A stretch of DNA of 64,000 nt from Serinus canaria (Eukaryota; Chordata; Aves; Passeriformes; Fringillidae): assembly GCF_022539315.1 (NCBI RefSeq), contig NC_066336.1:4220600-4284599 (forward strand), in the 5' to 3' direction. Below, piece after piece: positions 33,056 to 57,546 of this stretch. Numbering within the stretch: the stretch's first letter is position 1; each line of letters opens with the position of its first letter. The notes below the pieces were generated by a model. The model saw only the letters and a list, made by a program, of their open reading frames with translations. It was not told where the DNA came from and ran no database searches. Position numbers and translations under genes: made by a program.

Positions 33056-35120
33056 TGTCGCTCAGCAGAGCTTTGGGATCGTGGTGGTCATTCCTGGGAA
33101 GAGTTTGGGATTAATCTGGGAATGTTTGAATGGATTGGGAGCAGTCACACTCATTTCTGGACATGGCTGGGTTTGGGATTCGTGTGGTCATTGCTTGGAA
33201 AGTTTGGGATTTGGGATAAATCTGGGAATGTTTGAATGGATTGGGAGCAGTCACACTCATTTCTGGACGTGGCTGGGTTTGGGATTGGTGTGGTCATTGC
33301 TTGGAAAGTTTGGGATTTGGGATAAATCTGGTCATTCCTGGGAGTGTTTGATTTGGGTTTGGGATTCATGTGGTCATCCCTGGCAATGTTTGAATGGGTT
33401 GGGGATAAATCTGGGAATGTTTGAATGGAGTGGGAGCAATCTCACACTCATTTCTGGACATGTTTGGGTTTGGGATTTGTGTGGTCGTTCCTGGGAGCAT
33501 TTGAATGGGTTTGGGATAAATCTGGCAATGTTTGAATGGAGTGGGAGCAATCTCACACTCATTTCTGGACATGGCTGGGTTTGGGATTGGTGTGGTCATT
33601 CCTAGGAATGTTTGGGATTTGGGATAAATCTGGGAATGTTTGAATGGGTTGGGAGCAATCACACTCATTTCTGGACATGGCTGGGTTTGGGATTGGTGTG
33701 GTCATTGCTTGGAATGTTTGGGATTTGGGATAAATCTGGTCATTCCTGGGAGTGTTTGATTTGGGTTTGGGATTCATGTGGTCATCCCTGGCAATGTTTG
33801 AATGGGTTGGGGATAAATCTGGGAATGTTTGAATGGACTGGGAGCAATCTCACACTCATTTCTGGACATGTTTGGGTTTGGGATTTGTGTGGTCATTGCT
33901 GGAAAATTGGGATTTGGGATAAATCTGGGAATGTTTGAATGGAGTGGGAGCAATCACACTCATTTCTGGACAAGGCTGGGTTTGGGATTGATGTGGTCGT
34001 TGCTAGGAATGTTTGGGATAAATCTGGTCATTCCTGGGAGTGTTTGAATGGAACCATGTTCGTTTCTGGAAATGTTTGATTTGGTGTGGGATTCATGTGG
34101 TCATTCCTGGAAATGTTTGGGTTTGGGGATAAATCTGGCAATGTTTGAATGGGTTGGGAGCAATCACACTCATTTCTGGACGTGGCTGGGTTTGGGATTC
34201 GTGTGGTCATTCCTAGGAATGTTTGGGATTTGGGATAAATCTGGGAATGTTTGAATGGGTTGGGAGCAATCACACTCATTTCTGGACATGGCTGGGTTTG
34301 GGATTGGTGTGGTCGTTCCTGGCAATGTTTGAATGGGTTTGGGATAAATCTGTTCATTCCTGGGAGTGTTTGAATGGATTTGGGATTCTTGTGGTCATTC
34401 CTAGGAATGTTTGGGTTTGGGGATAAATCTGGCAATGTTTGAATGGGTTGGGAGCAGACATATTCTTTTCTGGAAATGTTTTGGTTTGGGATTTGTGTGG
34501 TCATTCCTGGCAATGTTTGAATGGATTTGGGATAAATCTGTTCATTCCTGGCAATGTTTGAATGGGTTTGGGATTCATGTGGTAATTCCTGGGAATGTTT
34601 GATTGGATTGAGGATAAACATATTCATTCCTGGCAGTGTTTGATTGTGTTTGGGATAAATCTGTTCATACCTGGGAATGTTTGATTGGGTTTGGGATAAA
34701 TCTGATCATTCCTGGGAGTGTTTGATTGGGTTTGGGATTCATATGGTCGTTCCTGGGAGTGTTTGAATGGATTGAGGATAAACATGTTCATTTCTGGGAG
34801 TGTTTGACTGGATTGGGAGCAAAAATATTCATTGCTGGCAGTGTTTGATTCCGTTTGGGGATAAATCTGTTCATTTCTGGAATGTTTGGGTTGGGGGATA
34901 AACGTGTTCATTCCTGGCTGGTTTTGAATGGACTGGGGACAAATCTGCTCATTCCTGGGACGATGTGAGTGGATTTGGGATAAATGTGTTTGTTCCTGGG
35001 TTTGTTAGTTAGCCCCTGTTCATTCCTGGGAATATTTGAATGGATTGGGAGCAGATGGGGAGAAGCGGATTCATTGCTGGGGATATTTGAATGGATTTGG
35101 GATGAATCTGTCCATTCACA
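33056..35120. repeat. Complex minisatellite, about 2 kb, with a 408-bp higher-order repeat
   Basis: Units mix GGGATAAATCTGGGAATGTT, TGAATGGGTTGGGAGCAATC, ACACTCATTTCTGGACATGG and GGTCATTCCTGG. The block at 33331 recurs at 33739. Confidence 0.94.
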
Positions 35121-36240
35121 CCCCGGTTATTCCTGCCAAAACACCCTGCCACAGGGAATTGTGGCTGCCCTGAGGTGTCCCCGCAGTCCTGAGGGACAGT
35201 CCCATGTGGCAGAGGAGGGAGCAGCACAGCAGAGGTGACCAGCAGCACCACCCTGCTTTTCTTGGGCCAGAAAAAATGGCCACAAACTCCCACCTGCTTG
35301 TGGCCACTGCAGAAATTCCCCAGGGAGCTGCTGGGAGGGGAAGAGCTCTGTTGGGAATGGTGGGAGCTGGGGGAGGGAGGTGCAGAAGCCTTGGAGCAGA
35401 AGGCTGCAGGATGCCTGGCAGGAGCAGCCCAGCCCTGTCCCAGGGGGGATCAGCAGCTCCCAGCCAGGTTTGGAAACCTTCAGCTCCTTCCCAAAGCCAC
35501 CCCTGCTCCTGCTGGAGTGGTGGCAGTGAAACCTGCTCTTCCCTGAATTTTAAATTCAGTGATATTTTCCTCAAGGTTTGCTTCCCAAACCTGCCTGGTT
35601 TTCATTCTCCTCCTCATACCTGCAGTCCCACCCTGGGCTGAGCCGAGTTTTGTCGCTCTGAAATAACAAAACCCTCCCAGTTTTGTTATTTTGTTAAAAA
35701 CATATCTGTTGTTCATTCTGCTCCAGACTCCTTCCCTCACCTCCCACCTGCCCCGTGGTGCCCACAGGGTTTTCAGGAGGAAAAGGCACCAGGAGATGCA
35801 GTTTTATTTATTTTTTCTTTTTCCCCTTGGAATAACAGAAAGAGGAAAGCAGAAGATGTGAAGCACTTTGCTGCCCAGCTGGAGCAGTGCCCTGAGCTCC
35901 CAGCTCTGTCCCCTTTCCCACTCCATCCCCAAGTTCTGCCTAGAGAAGCATTTTTGGGAAAAAAGGAAATGCAAGGCAGAAAACCCACTCCTGTCTCCAG
36001 CTCTCTCCCAAGAGGTCTGTGGGAGCAGGATCTAAAAAGTCAGGGATTTTGGGTTGTTTCCATGGAAACTGCAGTTATCCCAGGGATTCCTTGCTTGGTT
36101 TTCAGCTCCTGACCCTGGTGCCTTTCCTGCTGCCAGGGTGGGACCTCTCCTTGGGATCAGCCCTGGATTCTCTGCAGGATGAGCAGGGATGGAGCCAGGA
36201 ACAGGAGGAGGTCTGGGAGGAGGTGGGACCTGGGGAAGGG
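35121..36240 (+). other. Intron, no feature recognised
   Basis: Single-copy sequence; no exon-like segment seen. Confidence 0.6.
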
Positions 36241-36640
36241 AGAGAGGAAATGAGAGATGGACGGAGAGAGACTAGAGCTATATGCGAGTAGCTAAAAAAA
36301 GAGAAACACTTAATATCAAGCGCCAAGAAGAACAAGGAAGAGCAAAACATAGCGCCAAAGGCACTCGACACCCCCCAACGCCCCCAGCACTCGCCCCGCC
36401 CCCCCCCGAGTCACGAGACACTTGCCGTCTCCCACACCCTCGTCCCACGACGCGCCCCCTCCCCTCGCCCCCCTAGCCCCCCTCTCCCCCCCCTCTCCCC
36501 CCCTCCTCTCCCCCCTCCCCACCCTCTCCCCCCCTCGCCCCTCCCGCCTCACCACGCCCTCCGCTCCTCCCCCTCCCCCCCCCTCTCCTCTCACCCCCCA
36601 CCTCGACGAGAATAAAGTCACCAAGAGAAGAGAAAAGACA
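36241..36640. other. Anomalous C-rich segment of doubtful quality
   Basis: Sequence changes abruptly from ordinary intron to text with unusual CpG content, then about 230 nt of almost pure C/T with few G. It has no clear unit. The other strand would be very G-rich, with quadruplex potential. It may be a true C-rich tract or a badly resolved consensus. Confidence 0.6.
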
Positions 36641-37225
36641 GACAGCTGCAGGAATTTCTCCTGCTGAAGAAATCCTGCCTGATCCATGTTCTCATCCATG
36701 TTCACATCCATGTCCCTCTCCCAAGAAAAGAACCCTCATTGTTTCACTGCTCTAAATGAAGGGGAAATCCTGGTGCTGCTGGTGCTGACTTGAACAAATC
36801 CCTGTGCAGGTTCATTCCTGCCACGGTCTGGCTGCTCCGTGTCTGCTGTGGTTTATTCTGTATTTAATAAAGGGATTTTTCCCATTGCCTTGGCAGTAAT
36901 TGGTCAGCCATGAGGATTATTGACAAATGCAGCAATTATTGACAAATTAAAGAATTATTGACACTTTGTAAACAGGCCCCTGTGCTGTGCAGGTGATGAA
37001 ATGGCCTCTGCTGGCACTTAACGAGGGTAATAAATATTAATTGCAGCCAGGGCTGGCCTCTGGCATCTTGGGAATGGCTCCTGCTGCTCAGGGCTCTTTG
37101 GGATGCTCCAGCAGCACCAGGCTGTCTCCATCATCTTCCTCCTGGCTGGCTGGCCCTGCCTGTGGCACGGGGTTCAACAGCTCCTGGGTTGGCCCAGGGT
37201 CCACTGCAGGGAGGCTGAATGGAGC
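36641..37225 (+). other. Single-copy intron, partly AT-rich
   Basis: GGATTATTGACAAATGCAGC followed by a second ATTATTGACAAATT and ATTATTGACACTTTG forms a short three-copy motif at 36914-36966. No exon. Confidence 0.5.
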
Positions 37226-38720
37226 AGGGCTGAAACCTCCTTCCATGGTGAGGGAAACCCTCCGTCCATGTGAGGGAAAACCTCCTTCCACGGTGAGGGA
37301 AAACCTCCTTCCACAGAGAGGGAAAACCTCCTTCCATGTAAGGGAAAACCTCCTTCCATGTGAGGGAAAACCTCCTTCCAAGTGAGGGAAAACCTCCTTC
37401 CATGGTGAGGGAAAACCTCCTTCCATGGTGAGGGAAAACCTCCTTCCAAGTGAGGGAAAACCTCCTTCCAAGTGAGGGAAAACCTCCTTCCACAGAGAGG
37501 GAAAACCTCCTTCCATGTGAGGGAAAACCTCCTTCCATGGTGAGGGAAAACCTCCTTCCAGAGAGGGAAAACCTCCTTCAAGTGAGGGAAAACCTCCTTC
37601 AAGTGAGGGAAAACCTCCTTCCACGGAGAGGGAAAACCTCCTTCAAGTGAGGGAAAACCTCCTTCAAGTGAGGGAAAACCTCCTTCCACGGTGAGGGAAA
37701 ACCTCCTTCCATGTGAGGGAAAACCTCCTTCCATGTGAGGGAAAACCTCCTTCCATGGTGAGGGAAAACCTCCTTCCATGGTGAGGGAAAACCTCCTTCC
37801 ACAGAGAGGGAAAACCTCCTTCCAAGTGAGGGAAAACCTCCTTCCACCGAGAGGGAAAACCTCCTTCCACGGTGAGGGAAAACCTCCTTCCATGGTGAGG
37901 GAAAACCTCCTTCCACAGTGAGGGAAAACCTCCTTCCATGGTGAGGGAAAACCTCCTTCCACGGAGAGGGAAAACCTCCTTCCATGTGAGGGAAAACCTC
38001 CTTCCAAGTGAGGGAAAACCTCCTTCCAAGTGAGGGAAAACCTCCTTCCATGGTGAGGGAAAGCCTCCATCCACAGTGACGAAAAATCTCCTTCCACAAA
38101 CAGGGAAAACTTCCTTCCATGTGAGGGAAAACCTCCTTCCATGTGAGGGAAAACCTCCTTCCATGGTGAGGGAAAACCTCCTTCCATGTGAGGGAAAACC
38201 TCCTTCCATGTGAGGGAAAACCTCCTTCCATGGTGAGGGAAAACCTCCTTCCATGGTGAGGGAAAACCTCCTTCCATGGTGAGGGAAAACCTCCTTCCAC
38301 GGAGAGGGAAAACCTCCTTCCACAGAGAGGGAAAACCTCCTTCCATGGTGAGGGAAAACCTCCTTCCATGGTGAGGGAAAACCTCCTTCCACAGAGAGGG
38401 AAAACCTCCTTCCATGTGAGGGAAAACCTCCTTCCACGGTGAGGGAAAACCTCCTTCCATGGTGAGGGAAAGCCTCCATCCACAGTGACGAAAAATCTCC
38501 TTCCACAAACAGGGAAAACCTCCTTCCAGAGCAGAGAAAAATCTCCTTCCAGAGAGAGGAAAAAGTTCCTTCCGCGGTGAGGGAAAGCCTCCATCCACGG
38601 TGAAGAAAAATCTTCCACAAACAGGGAAAACTTCCTTCCATGGTGAGGAAAAACCTCCTTCCACAGTGAAGAAAAATCTTCCACCGAGAAGGAAAGCCTC
38701 CCTCCACAGTGAAGAAAAGC
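37226..38720. repeat. Minisatellite, 22-23 bp unit, about 65 copies
   Basis: The core GAGGGAAAACCTCCTTCCA, with ATGGT, CGGT, AAGT or CAGA between cores. The block around 38040-38130 recurs at 38460-38550. The complement lacks stops, giving false reading frames up to 496 codons. Confidence 0.97.
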
Positions 38721-40316
38721 CTCCTCTGCTTCACAAGATGAAGAAAGCCATCCCCTCACAGCCCCCCTGGTTTGTCCATGGCCCCTGTGGCTCCCTGGGC
38801 TGGATGTTCCCCTCTGGGATGTGATTCCAGCTCCCCTCTCCAGCCAGGGCAGCTTTCCCTGCCCTTGCTCTCCTGCTCCAACTCGCTTTTCTCCTCACTG
38901 ATCTTATGGAAAATCAAAATCCTCCTTGACTTCCCTGCAGTGGAGACTCTTGGAGGGTTTTTTTCTTTATCAGCTCCTCTTTAATCTGTCACTTTGTTTT
39001 ATCTGGCAGAGGTTAATTTTATATTCTTCCCTCGCTCTGCTCCTCTCCCCTTTGTCAGCAAGTCCTTTGTTGTTTTATTTTCTGAACTGGCAACTGCACC
39101 TCTCTCTGGCTGGGCTGCTGGAGGTCCTGGCTGAATGCTAATTCACCCTTTTGGGTCTCAAAATTTAGAGGAGACACCTCATCCCTGCTGCTGAGACATT
39201 TCCCTGGGTGCAAATGAATTTATTTTCAATTTTCCTGAGGCAGATTACACCGTGCTTATGCTGACAGAATTATTTGACAGCATCCCCTGATATTTCTGGT
39301 AGAGAGAGAGAGAGAGAGAGAGAGCTCAGAAAAAAAAAATCCTGAGGATGTTTTGCAGTTTGTTTTCTCTTTAATCTGCTCTCTTTGTGGCTGAGAGCAG
39401 GGAATGGATTGTGCAGCTCCGTGGCCTTGATAACGTCACGGGAACGTCCGAATTACCCGAATTATTTGATCCCAGCCCATTAAGTGGTGAGGGGAGACAG
39501 AGGGAAAATAACAGAGGGAGGCAGAGCAGTGATCCAAGTAATTGTCTCAATGCCAAGCCCAAGCCAAGCTCGTCCTCTGTGCCAGGAATTAGGGAGATGG
39601 ATGTTCCCAATAATGGGTTTTACCAGGGGTGGCAGTGGGGAAAAGGGATGAGCAGAGCATCCAGACATAAAATATCCCAAAGTTTGGGCAGGTGGCTCTC
39701 CAGAGGCAGCCTTGCCTTCCCGAATTAATGGGCCTTGGCAGCTGCAGCCCGGGCTGGGTTGGACCCCTGGAGAGCTGGAGGGTTTCTCATGCACGCTCTT
39801 CCCCTCAGCTTCGTTTTAAGCCTGGCTTTAATTATTTCCGTGGCTTGGGGGCTCTTTTTGGGAACCAGCAGATTTATTTGTGGTGGGAAGAGCTTCCCCT
39901 CCACCTGGGCTGCAGATCCCTCTGGTTTGTCCCAAACTCCAGCATCTGGGAATGCTCTTGGGCTGTTCCACCTCTCCCAGTGCTCAGCCAGGTGTGAACG
40001 ACTCCCAAGGACGCAGACAAAGCAAATTAACTCCCAGCTCCTTCTCCTTTTGCTGCCGTGTCCCACAAATGTTCCCTGGTGTGCACGAAGGAGTTTGATG
40101 AATGCAGAGGGGGAAAAACCAGCTCAGCAGGTGGGAAGGGCAGATTTTATGGTCAGCAAGCCCCGAGGGGTCTGCAGCACCCCGGGGGTGGATGTGGATG
40201 TCACCTGTGGGTGACAGAGCTGGGCAGGGACAGCAGCAGGGGAGGCTGGAGCCGTGCCCGGAGTGGCTGAGCTGGTTCCTTGCTCCAGGTGCTGGGGGAT
40301 GTGCTGGGATGGGGCC

Positions 40317-40352
<36 letters not shown>

Positions 40353-40560
40353 AGTTGAGGCAAAACCTGGCTGGTTCCATGCTGGTTTTATTTTGCACCA
40401 GCTCGAGTCTTGGGAGGTTTCCTGAGGAGACAATTCACCTGAAAAATGCCAGATCCCACCTAAAAGGCATTTTTTTTCCTGCTGTTAAATACTGGAAGGG
40501 ACTGGAAAATGGCAAATCCACCCAAAGTCCCAATGGGTGTTTGTCTTATCCCAGCAATAA
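38721..40560 (+). other. Mostly single-copy intron with simple repeats
   Basis: Contains (GA)n at 39302-39323 and A29 at 40322-40350. The stretch 39130-39480 is unique and has CGTCACGG. No exon. Confidence 0.55.
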
Positions 40561-40564
40561 AATA

Positions 40565-40735
40565 TTTTGATTTAGTGGTGACCAAAAGTTTCTGATTTAC
40601 TGATGACCAAAAAGTTCTGATTCAGGGGTGACCAAAATATTTGGATTTAGTGGTGACCAAAAGGTTCTGATTTAGTGGGGACCAAAATATTTGGATTCAG
40701 TGGTGACCAAAATATTCTGATTCAGTGGTGGCCAG
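40565..40735. repeat. Tandem repeat, about 26 bp x 6-7
   Basis: Units contain TTTAGTGGTGACCAAAA and ATTCTGA or TTTGGA. Confidence 0.92.
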
Positions 40736-40930
40736 AGGCTTCCCTGCTGCTCCTGTGAGGGAGGGAATTAAAGAAGGGATGGAAGGGAGCTGATGGAAGA
40801 CCCAGGGTGGTGCTTTCCCCTCCTGGATTCTGATGCACATGAAATGCTGACATTTCTCTGGTGACAGAAGTTCTGTCAGCGGGCTCTGGCAGCCTGGAAA
40901 TCCCATTTTCCCTCCTGGGGCAGCCTCAGA
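40736..40930. repeat. Dispersed repeat, copy 1 (related to 44270-44460)
   Basis: Shares CTTCCCTGCTGCTCCTGT, AGGGAGGGAAT and the near-palindrome TGACAGAAGTTCTGTCA (40862-40878) with the second copy. Family not recognised. Confidence 0.7.
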
Positions 40931-40973
40931 GCAGGCACTGGGAACATCCCAGCGCGAGGGCTGTGGGCACTGA

Positions 40974-41363
<390 letters not shown>

Positions 41364-41461
41364 TGATTGCAGCTCCTCAGAGGGATAATTGATTGCTTTG
41401 TGATTACATATTATATTTTCATTACCTATAGATTATATGTGATATAGGGACATAGGACACT

Positions 41462-43545
<2,084 letters not shown>

Positions 43546-43567
43546 CTGCCCCTGGGTGCTGTCAGGA

Positions 43568-43725
43568 AAATTCACCCTCCTCCTCTTCTTTCTCTTCTTT
43601 TCCTTCTCCTCCTCCTCTTCTCCTCCTCCTCTTCTTCTCTTCCTCTTCTTCTCTTCCTCTCTTTCCTCTTCTCCTCCTCCTCTTCTTCTCCTCTTCTTCT
43701 CCTCCTCTTCCTCCTCTTCTTCTTC

Positions 43726-43756
<31 letters not shown>

Positions 43757-43918
43757 TTTTCCTTCATCCTCTTCTCTTCTTCTTCTCCTTCTCCTCCTCT
43801 TCCTCTTCTTTTACCCTTCATCCTCTGCCTCCTCCTCTTCTTCTCTTCCTCCTCTCCTCCTCCTCCTCTTCTTCTCCTCCTCTTCGTCTTTTTCCTCTTC
43901 TCCTCCTCTCCTCTTCTC
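43568..43918. repeat. Polypyrimidine tract (CTT/CTC)
   Basis: About 350 nt almost without purines on this strand; triplex (H-DNA) potential. Confidence 0.95.
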
Positions 43919-44269
43919 CAGGTGAGCATTCCTGCAGGGACAGAGATTTTTTGGGGGGAATTTTGCAGGATTTTGGGGTGCAGAATCCGGGTTCTGCCTG
44001 CAGGGTCTCACTCTCACATTCCCCAGAGTCCAGCCACCACCTCCCACCAGGATTTTCCACCCCTCTGCCAGGAGGAGTTTGCAGGGGAGGAAGTTTCAGT
44101 CGGAATATTCCTCAGCTCTGTTTATTTTCCTGTTTTTTGGGGTGTGGAACGAACCCTGGGGAGTATTTTTATGGTGTTTGTTTGATGGTTTGATGATCAG
44201 CTCTTGTTCCAGCAGGTGTTTTTCTAATAACAATAACAAAAATAATAAAAGGTTCCGGTTTTGTGATGC
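43919..44269 (+). other. Intron, no feature recognised
   Basis: Single-copy sequence with an AATAACAATAACAAAAATAA stretch near 44226. Confidence 0.6.
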
Positions 44270-44460
44270 CTCAAAGCTTCCCTGCTGCTCCTGTCAGGGA
44301 GGGAATGAAACCAAAAGGAATGGAGGATCCAGGGTGATGTTTTCCCACCCTGCTTTTTGATCCCTGTAAAATATCTGATATTTGTGTAATGACAGAAGTT
44401 CTGTCAATGGGATCTGACAAAAATTCTGCATTTCCAGGAGGCCACAACAGCCAGCCCTGC
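44270..44460. repeat. Dispersed repeat, copy 2
   Basis: Same order of blocks as 40736-40930, with TGACAGAAGTTCTGTCA at 44390-44406. The copies are direct and diverged, about 3.5 kb apart. Confidence 0.7.
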
Positions 44461-44724
44461 CGTGGGGGGAGCTGGGCTGAATTAAAGCCTTTAATTCAGA
44501 TTTCAAAGCTTTTCTTAGGACTTTCAAGGCTCTGCTGTGGAAAAGAGAAGGGAAGAAGGAGCTCATTAGGGCTGGAAAATCTCCCTGTGTTCTCAGGGAA
44601 GTGATGCTCTGCTCTGGTGTGTGCAGCAATTTGAATAACAAGTGCTGAGCTCTTGAGAAACAGCCCTGGAATATTGAGAAATAATTTGGGGAATTGGCCC
44701 TGCAGTGCCTGAGCAGCAGGAATT

Positions 44725-44945
44725 GCACAGACCCGGGATTTGGGATTGAAGGAATTGCACAGTCCCGGGATTTGGGATTGAAGGAATTGCACAGTCCCGG
44801 GATTTGGGATTGAAGGAATTGCACAGTCCCGGGATTTGGGATTGAAGGAATTGCACAGTCCTGGGATTTGGGATTGAAGGAATTGCACAGTTCTGGGATT
44901 TGGGATTGAAGGAATTGCACAGTCCTGGGATTTGGGATAGAAGGA
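44725..44945. repeat. Tandem repeat, 32 bp x 7
   Basis: The unit consists of GGAATTGCACAGTCCCGGGA and TTTGGGATTGAA. Confidence 0.96.
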
Positions 44946-45425
44946 AGAAACCAATTGTCTTTTATAGGATAAAAAGCTGCACTTTTGGTATTCTTACAGA
45001 ATTCTGCTCCTGTCTAAATGCAGGTTTAATTCAGGGCTCCTGCTCCTTTCAAAGCACCAGCCTTGGAATTTACATATTTTTAAGTGTGGAAGGGAAACAT
45101 TCATTAAATAATACACTTTTAATCACCTTTTATAGCTGATGACCTTCTGCCTTCTCCTCCTGATCACTCTGGTGATTTCTTTGACTCACCCTTCAGTCTG
45201 GATTTTTTAATTACCCTTCTTAGGCGAGGAGAAAAGCCCAGAGATCTGAAACACTTGGAAAAAAGAATTAATGGGGAATGAAGGGGAGAGAGGAAAGGCT
45301 GGAAACCCTGAGAGGAGCCCAGGCAGCTCCGGGCACAGAGGGAAAATAATGGAGGCAGCTGAGATCAGATGGGTTCGATGTGCCAGCCTTGAGAGCAGGG
45401 GAGCGCTGGGCTGGGGCTGGCACGG
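44946..45425 (+). other. Intron, no feature recognised
   Basis: Single-copy sequence between two arrays. Confidence 0.6.
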
Positions 45426-46130
45426 AGTGAGGTGGCACAGGGGCGTGGGGACATGGGGCTGGCACAGGGGTGTGGGGACATTGGGGTGGCACAGGGGCAT
45501 GGGGACATGGGGCTGGCACAGGGGTGTGGGGACATTGGGGTGGCACAGGGGCATGGGGACATGGGGCTGGCACAGGGGCATGGGGACATGGGGTGGCACA
45601 GGGGCATGGGGACATGGGGCTGGCACAGGGGCATGGGGATATTGGGGCTGGCACAGGGGCATGGGGACATGGGGCTGGCACAGGGGCATGGGGACATGGG
45701 GTGGCACAGGGGCATGGGGACATGGGGTGGCACAGGGGCATGGGGACATGGGGCTGGCACAGGGGCATGGGGATATTGGGGCTGGCACAGTTTGGAATGG
45801 CACAGGGCCATGGGGACATTGGGGTGGCGCAGGGGCGTGGGGACATGGGGCTGGCACAGGGGCATGGGGATATTTGGGCTGGCACAGTTTGGGATGGCAC
45901 AGGGCCATGGGGACATTGGGGTGGCGCAGGGGCATGGGGATATGGGACTGGCACGGGGTGTGGGCACATTGGGGTGGCACAGGGACGTGGGGACATGGGG
46001 GTGGCACAGGGCCATGGGGACATTGGGGTGGCACAGGGGCGTGGGAACATTGGGGTGGCACAGGGCCATGGTGCCATTGGGGTGGCACAGTTTGGGCTGG
46101 CACAGGGCCATGGTGCCATTGGGGCTGGCC
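45426..46130. repeat. Minisatellite, about 27 bp unit
   Basis: The core GGCACAGGGGCATGGGGACA then TGGGGCT. G-rich on +, stop-free on both strands over long runs. Confidence 0.95.
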
Positions 46131-48775
<2,645 letters not shown>

Positions 48776-48845
48776 CCCACCCTGTGACCTTGGGGACACC
48801 CACGGAGCCTTGGGGTGACGCCAGGCTGGGCTGGCCTTGCCCTGA

Positions 48846-49475
<630 letters not shown>

Positions 49476-49593
49476 CAAACCCCAGTTTGGATTGATCAGA
49501 TTTGGGTCCACCATTATTTTTTGTTGCATTTTCCCGGGTTGGGTTTTGCTTTTCCTTTTTCCTCCCAGCTCACGAAAGATTCTGGATTATTAA

Positions 49594-51825
<2,232 letters not shown>

Positions 51826-51905
51826 GGAAGGTGTCCCTTCCCGTGGTAGGGGGGGTGGAATAAAACAGTTTTTGAGGTCATTCCCACCCAAGTTCTCTGA
51901 CTTCG
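51826..51905 (+). mobile_element. CR1 3' end fragment
   Basis: GGTGTCCCTTCCCGTGGTAG, then GGGGTGGAATAAAACAG and GAGGTCATTCCCACCCAA is a diverged sense-orientation CR1 3' end. Confidence 0.55.
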
Positions 51906-54100
<2,195 letters not shown>

Positions 54101-54111
54101 GTGGAGGGGGA

Positions 54112-55725
<1,614 letters not shown>

Positions 55726-56575
55726 AGCAGGGTTGGGGAGATGCTCCAGGCCTTGGCACAAAGATGTCCCACCTTTTTTTTCACACCTTTTTTTGGTGTA
55801 GAATTCCAAGGGGAAATCCTTCCCAGCTCTGCCCACCCAGAGCCTGAGGGACTCCTCCAGGTCAGGCAGGGCAGGGCTCTCCCCTGGTGGCCAGCCCTGC
55901 TCAGGAGATTGTCCTGAGCTCTGGGTGACCCTTGAGGGATTGCAGGGCACAGCTCCCCAGCAGAGCCAGCTGTGCTCCTGGATTTCCCAGCTCTGCTGAG
56001 CTCTGGGGCCTCATCCTGCTGGGACAGGCAGGAAGAACAACCAGGCTGCAGATAAAGCTCATCAGGGGAATGAAAATCAAACCCAAAATCATTCCCAGAG
56101 CTTTGAACTGGAGCCTCAGACAGCAGCACTGAGGGGACGCCCTGGCTGCTGTTCCTGGCTCAGAATTAACAGCTTGGCTTTGTCATAACAGGGCAAACTC
56201 AGGGCTGGTGGCCCAGAGCTCTGTGGCAGGGTGACAGCTCTGTCACAATGTCCCCTCTGCCTGCTCAGATCTGCCTGGGTAGGGATGGCAAAGAGAGACT
56301 GACTCATGAAGATCACAGGAGATTTAATTGCTTGTCCAGACACTCTGTATTCTGCTCCTGTCCTGGAGATGGTCTGGGGAGAGCTCAGAGTGGTTTTTGT
56401 TCCTCTGTCCAAGCCCTGTGGCCAGGACAGCTCCTTGAGATGTCCCCAGCATTGTCCCTGGGGAACCTGTGCCAAAATCCTGCCTTTCATCCATGGCAAG
56501 AGCAGAGGACAAAGAGTCACCTCCAAAGAGCCTCCTCTGGGTGCATCTGCTGCTTAACCCTTCCCTGGAGGAGCA
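55726..56575 (+). other. Intron, no feature recognised
   Basis: Single-copy sequence. Confidence 0.6.
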
Positions 56576-56938
56576 GCAGAGCCAGGAGCTGCCCTGGGAT
56601 GGTTCCCTCAGCTCCAGGAGCTGCCCTGGGATGGTTCCCTCCCCTGGGATGGTTCCCTGAGCTCCAGGAGCTGCCCTGGGATGGTTCACTCACTTCCAGG
56701 AGCTGCTCTGGGGTGGTTCCCTCACCTGGGATGGTTCCCTCATTTCCAGGAGCTGTTCTGGGATGGTTCACTCACTTCCAGGAGCTGCTCTGGGATGGTT
56801 CCCTGCTCTGGGATGGTTCCCTTCCCTGGGATGGTTCCCTCAGCTCCAGGAGCTTTTCTGGGATGGTTCCCTCACTTCCAGGAGCTGCTCTGGGGTGGTT
56901 CCCTCCCCTGGGATGGTCCCCTCATCTCCAGGAGCTGT
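56576..56938. repeat. Minisatellite, about 30-45 bp
   Basis: Units contain CCAGGAGCTGCCCTGGGATG and GTTCCCTCA. Confidence 0.94.
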
Positions 56939-57175
56939 GAGAACTCAGGGCCATTAGACTGATCCCAAAAAGTGCCCTGGGGGGACTTTGGAGTGCCTGT
57001 CCCCAGCCCTGCCTGCACAGCCCCAGAGGAGCAGGCAGCCAGTGTTTGACAGCAGAAAATCTTGCAGGGTAAACAGGCTGGGAAAACAGTGAGTCACGGC
57101 TGGCTCGTGTGGGAGCTCGGCAGGAGGAACAGAAAATCCTCAGCGTGGGGTTGTTCTGAGGCAGATCCACTCAAA

Positions 57176-57500
57176 TTTCTACAGATTCACACAGATTCCT
57201 ATCCATTTCCCACAGATTTTCTGCAGATCCACGCAGATGTCACAGAGATTCACACAGATTTACATTTGCACAGATTCTTCACAGATTCCCCACAGATCCC
57301 CCCAAATTCCCACAGATTTCCCACAGATCCACACAGATTTCCCAGAGATTCACACAGATTTCCCAGAGATTCACACAGATCACCCCAAATTCCCACAGAT
57401 TCCCCACAGATCCACACAGATTTCCCAGAGATTCCCACAGATTTGTATTTGCACAGATTCCCCCCAAATTCCCCAGATTTACATTTACACAGATTCTGAA
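57176..57500. repeat. Minisatellite with CACAGATT core
   Basis: Units such as CCCACAGATTTCCCAGAGAT and CACACAGATT, irregular length. TACATTTGCACAGATTC occurs at intervals. Confidence 0.93.
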
Positions 57501-57546
57501 GGAGGAGAGAAGCCTGGCTAGAAAATGTGATGGAAAAGGGGACAGT

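Noticed and set aside
37174..38664. 496-codon open frame on the - strand (MEGGFPSPWKEVF repeats)
   Set aside because: Complement of a 22-23 bp minisatellite; no start context, splice logic or domain.
40322..40350. Poly(A) tail of a processed pseudogene
   Set aside because: A29 has no upstream coding-like sequence and no flanking target duplication.
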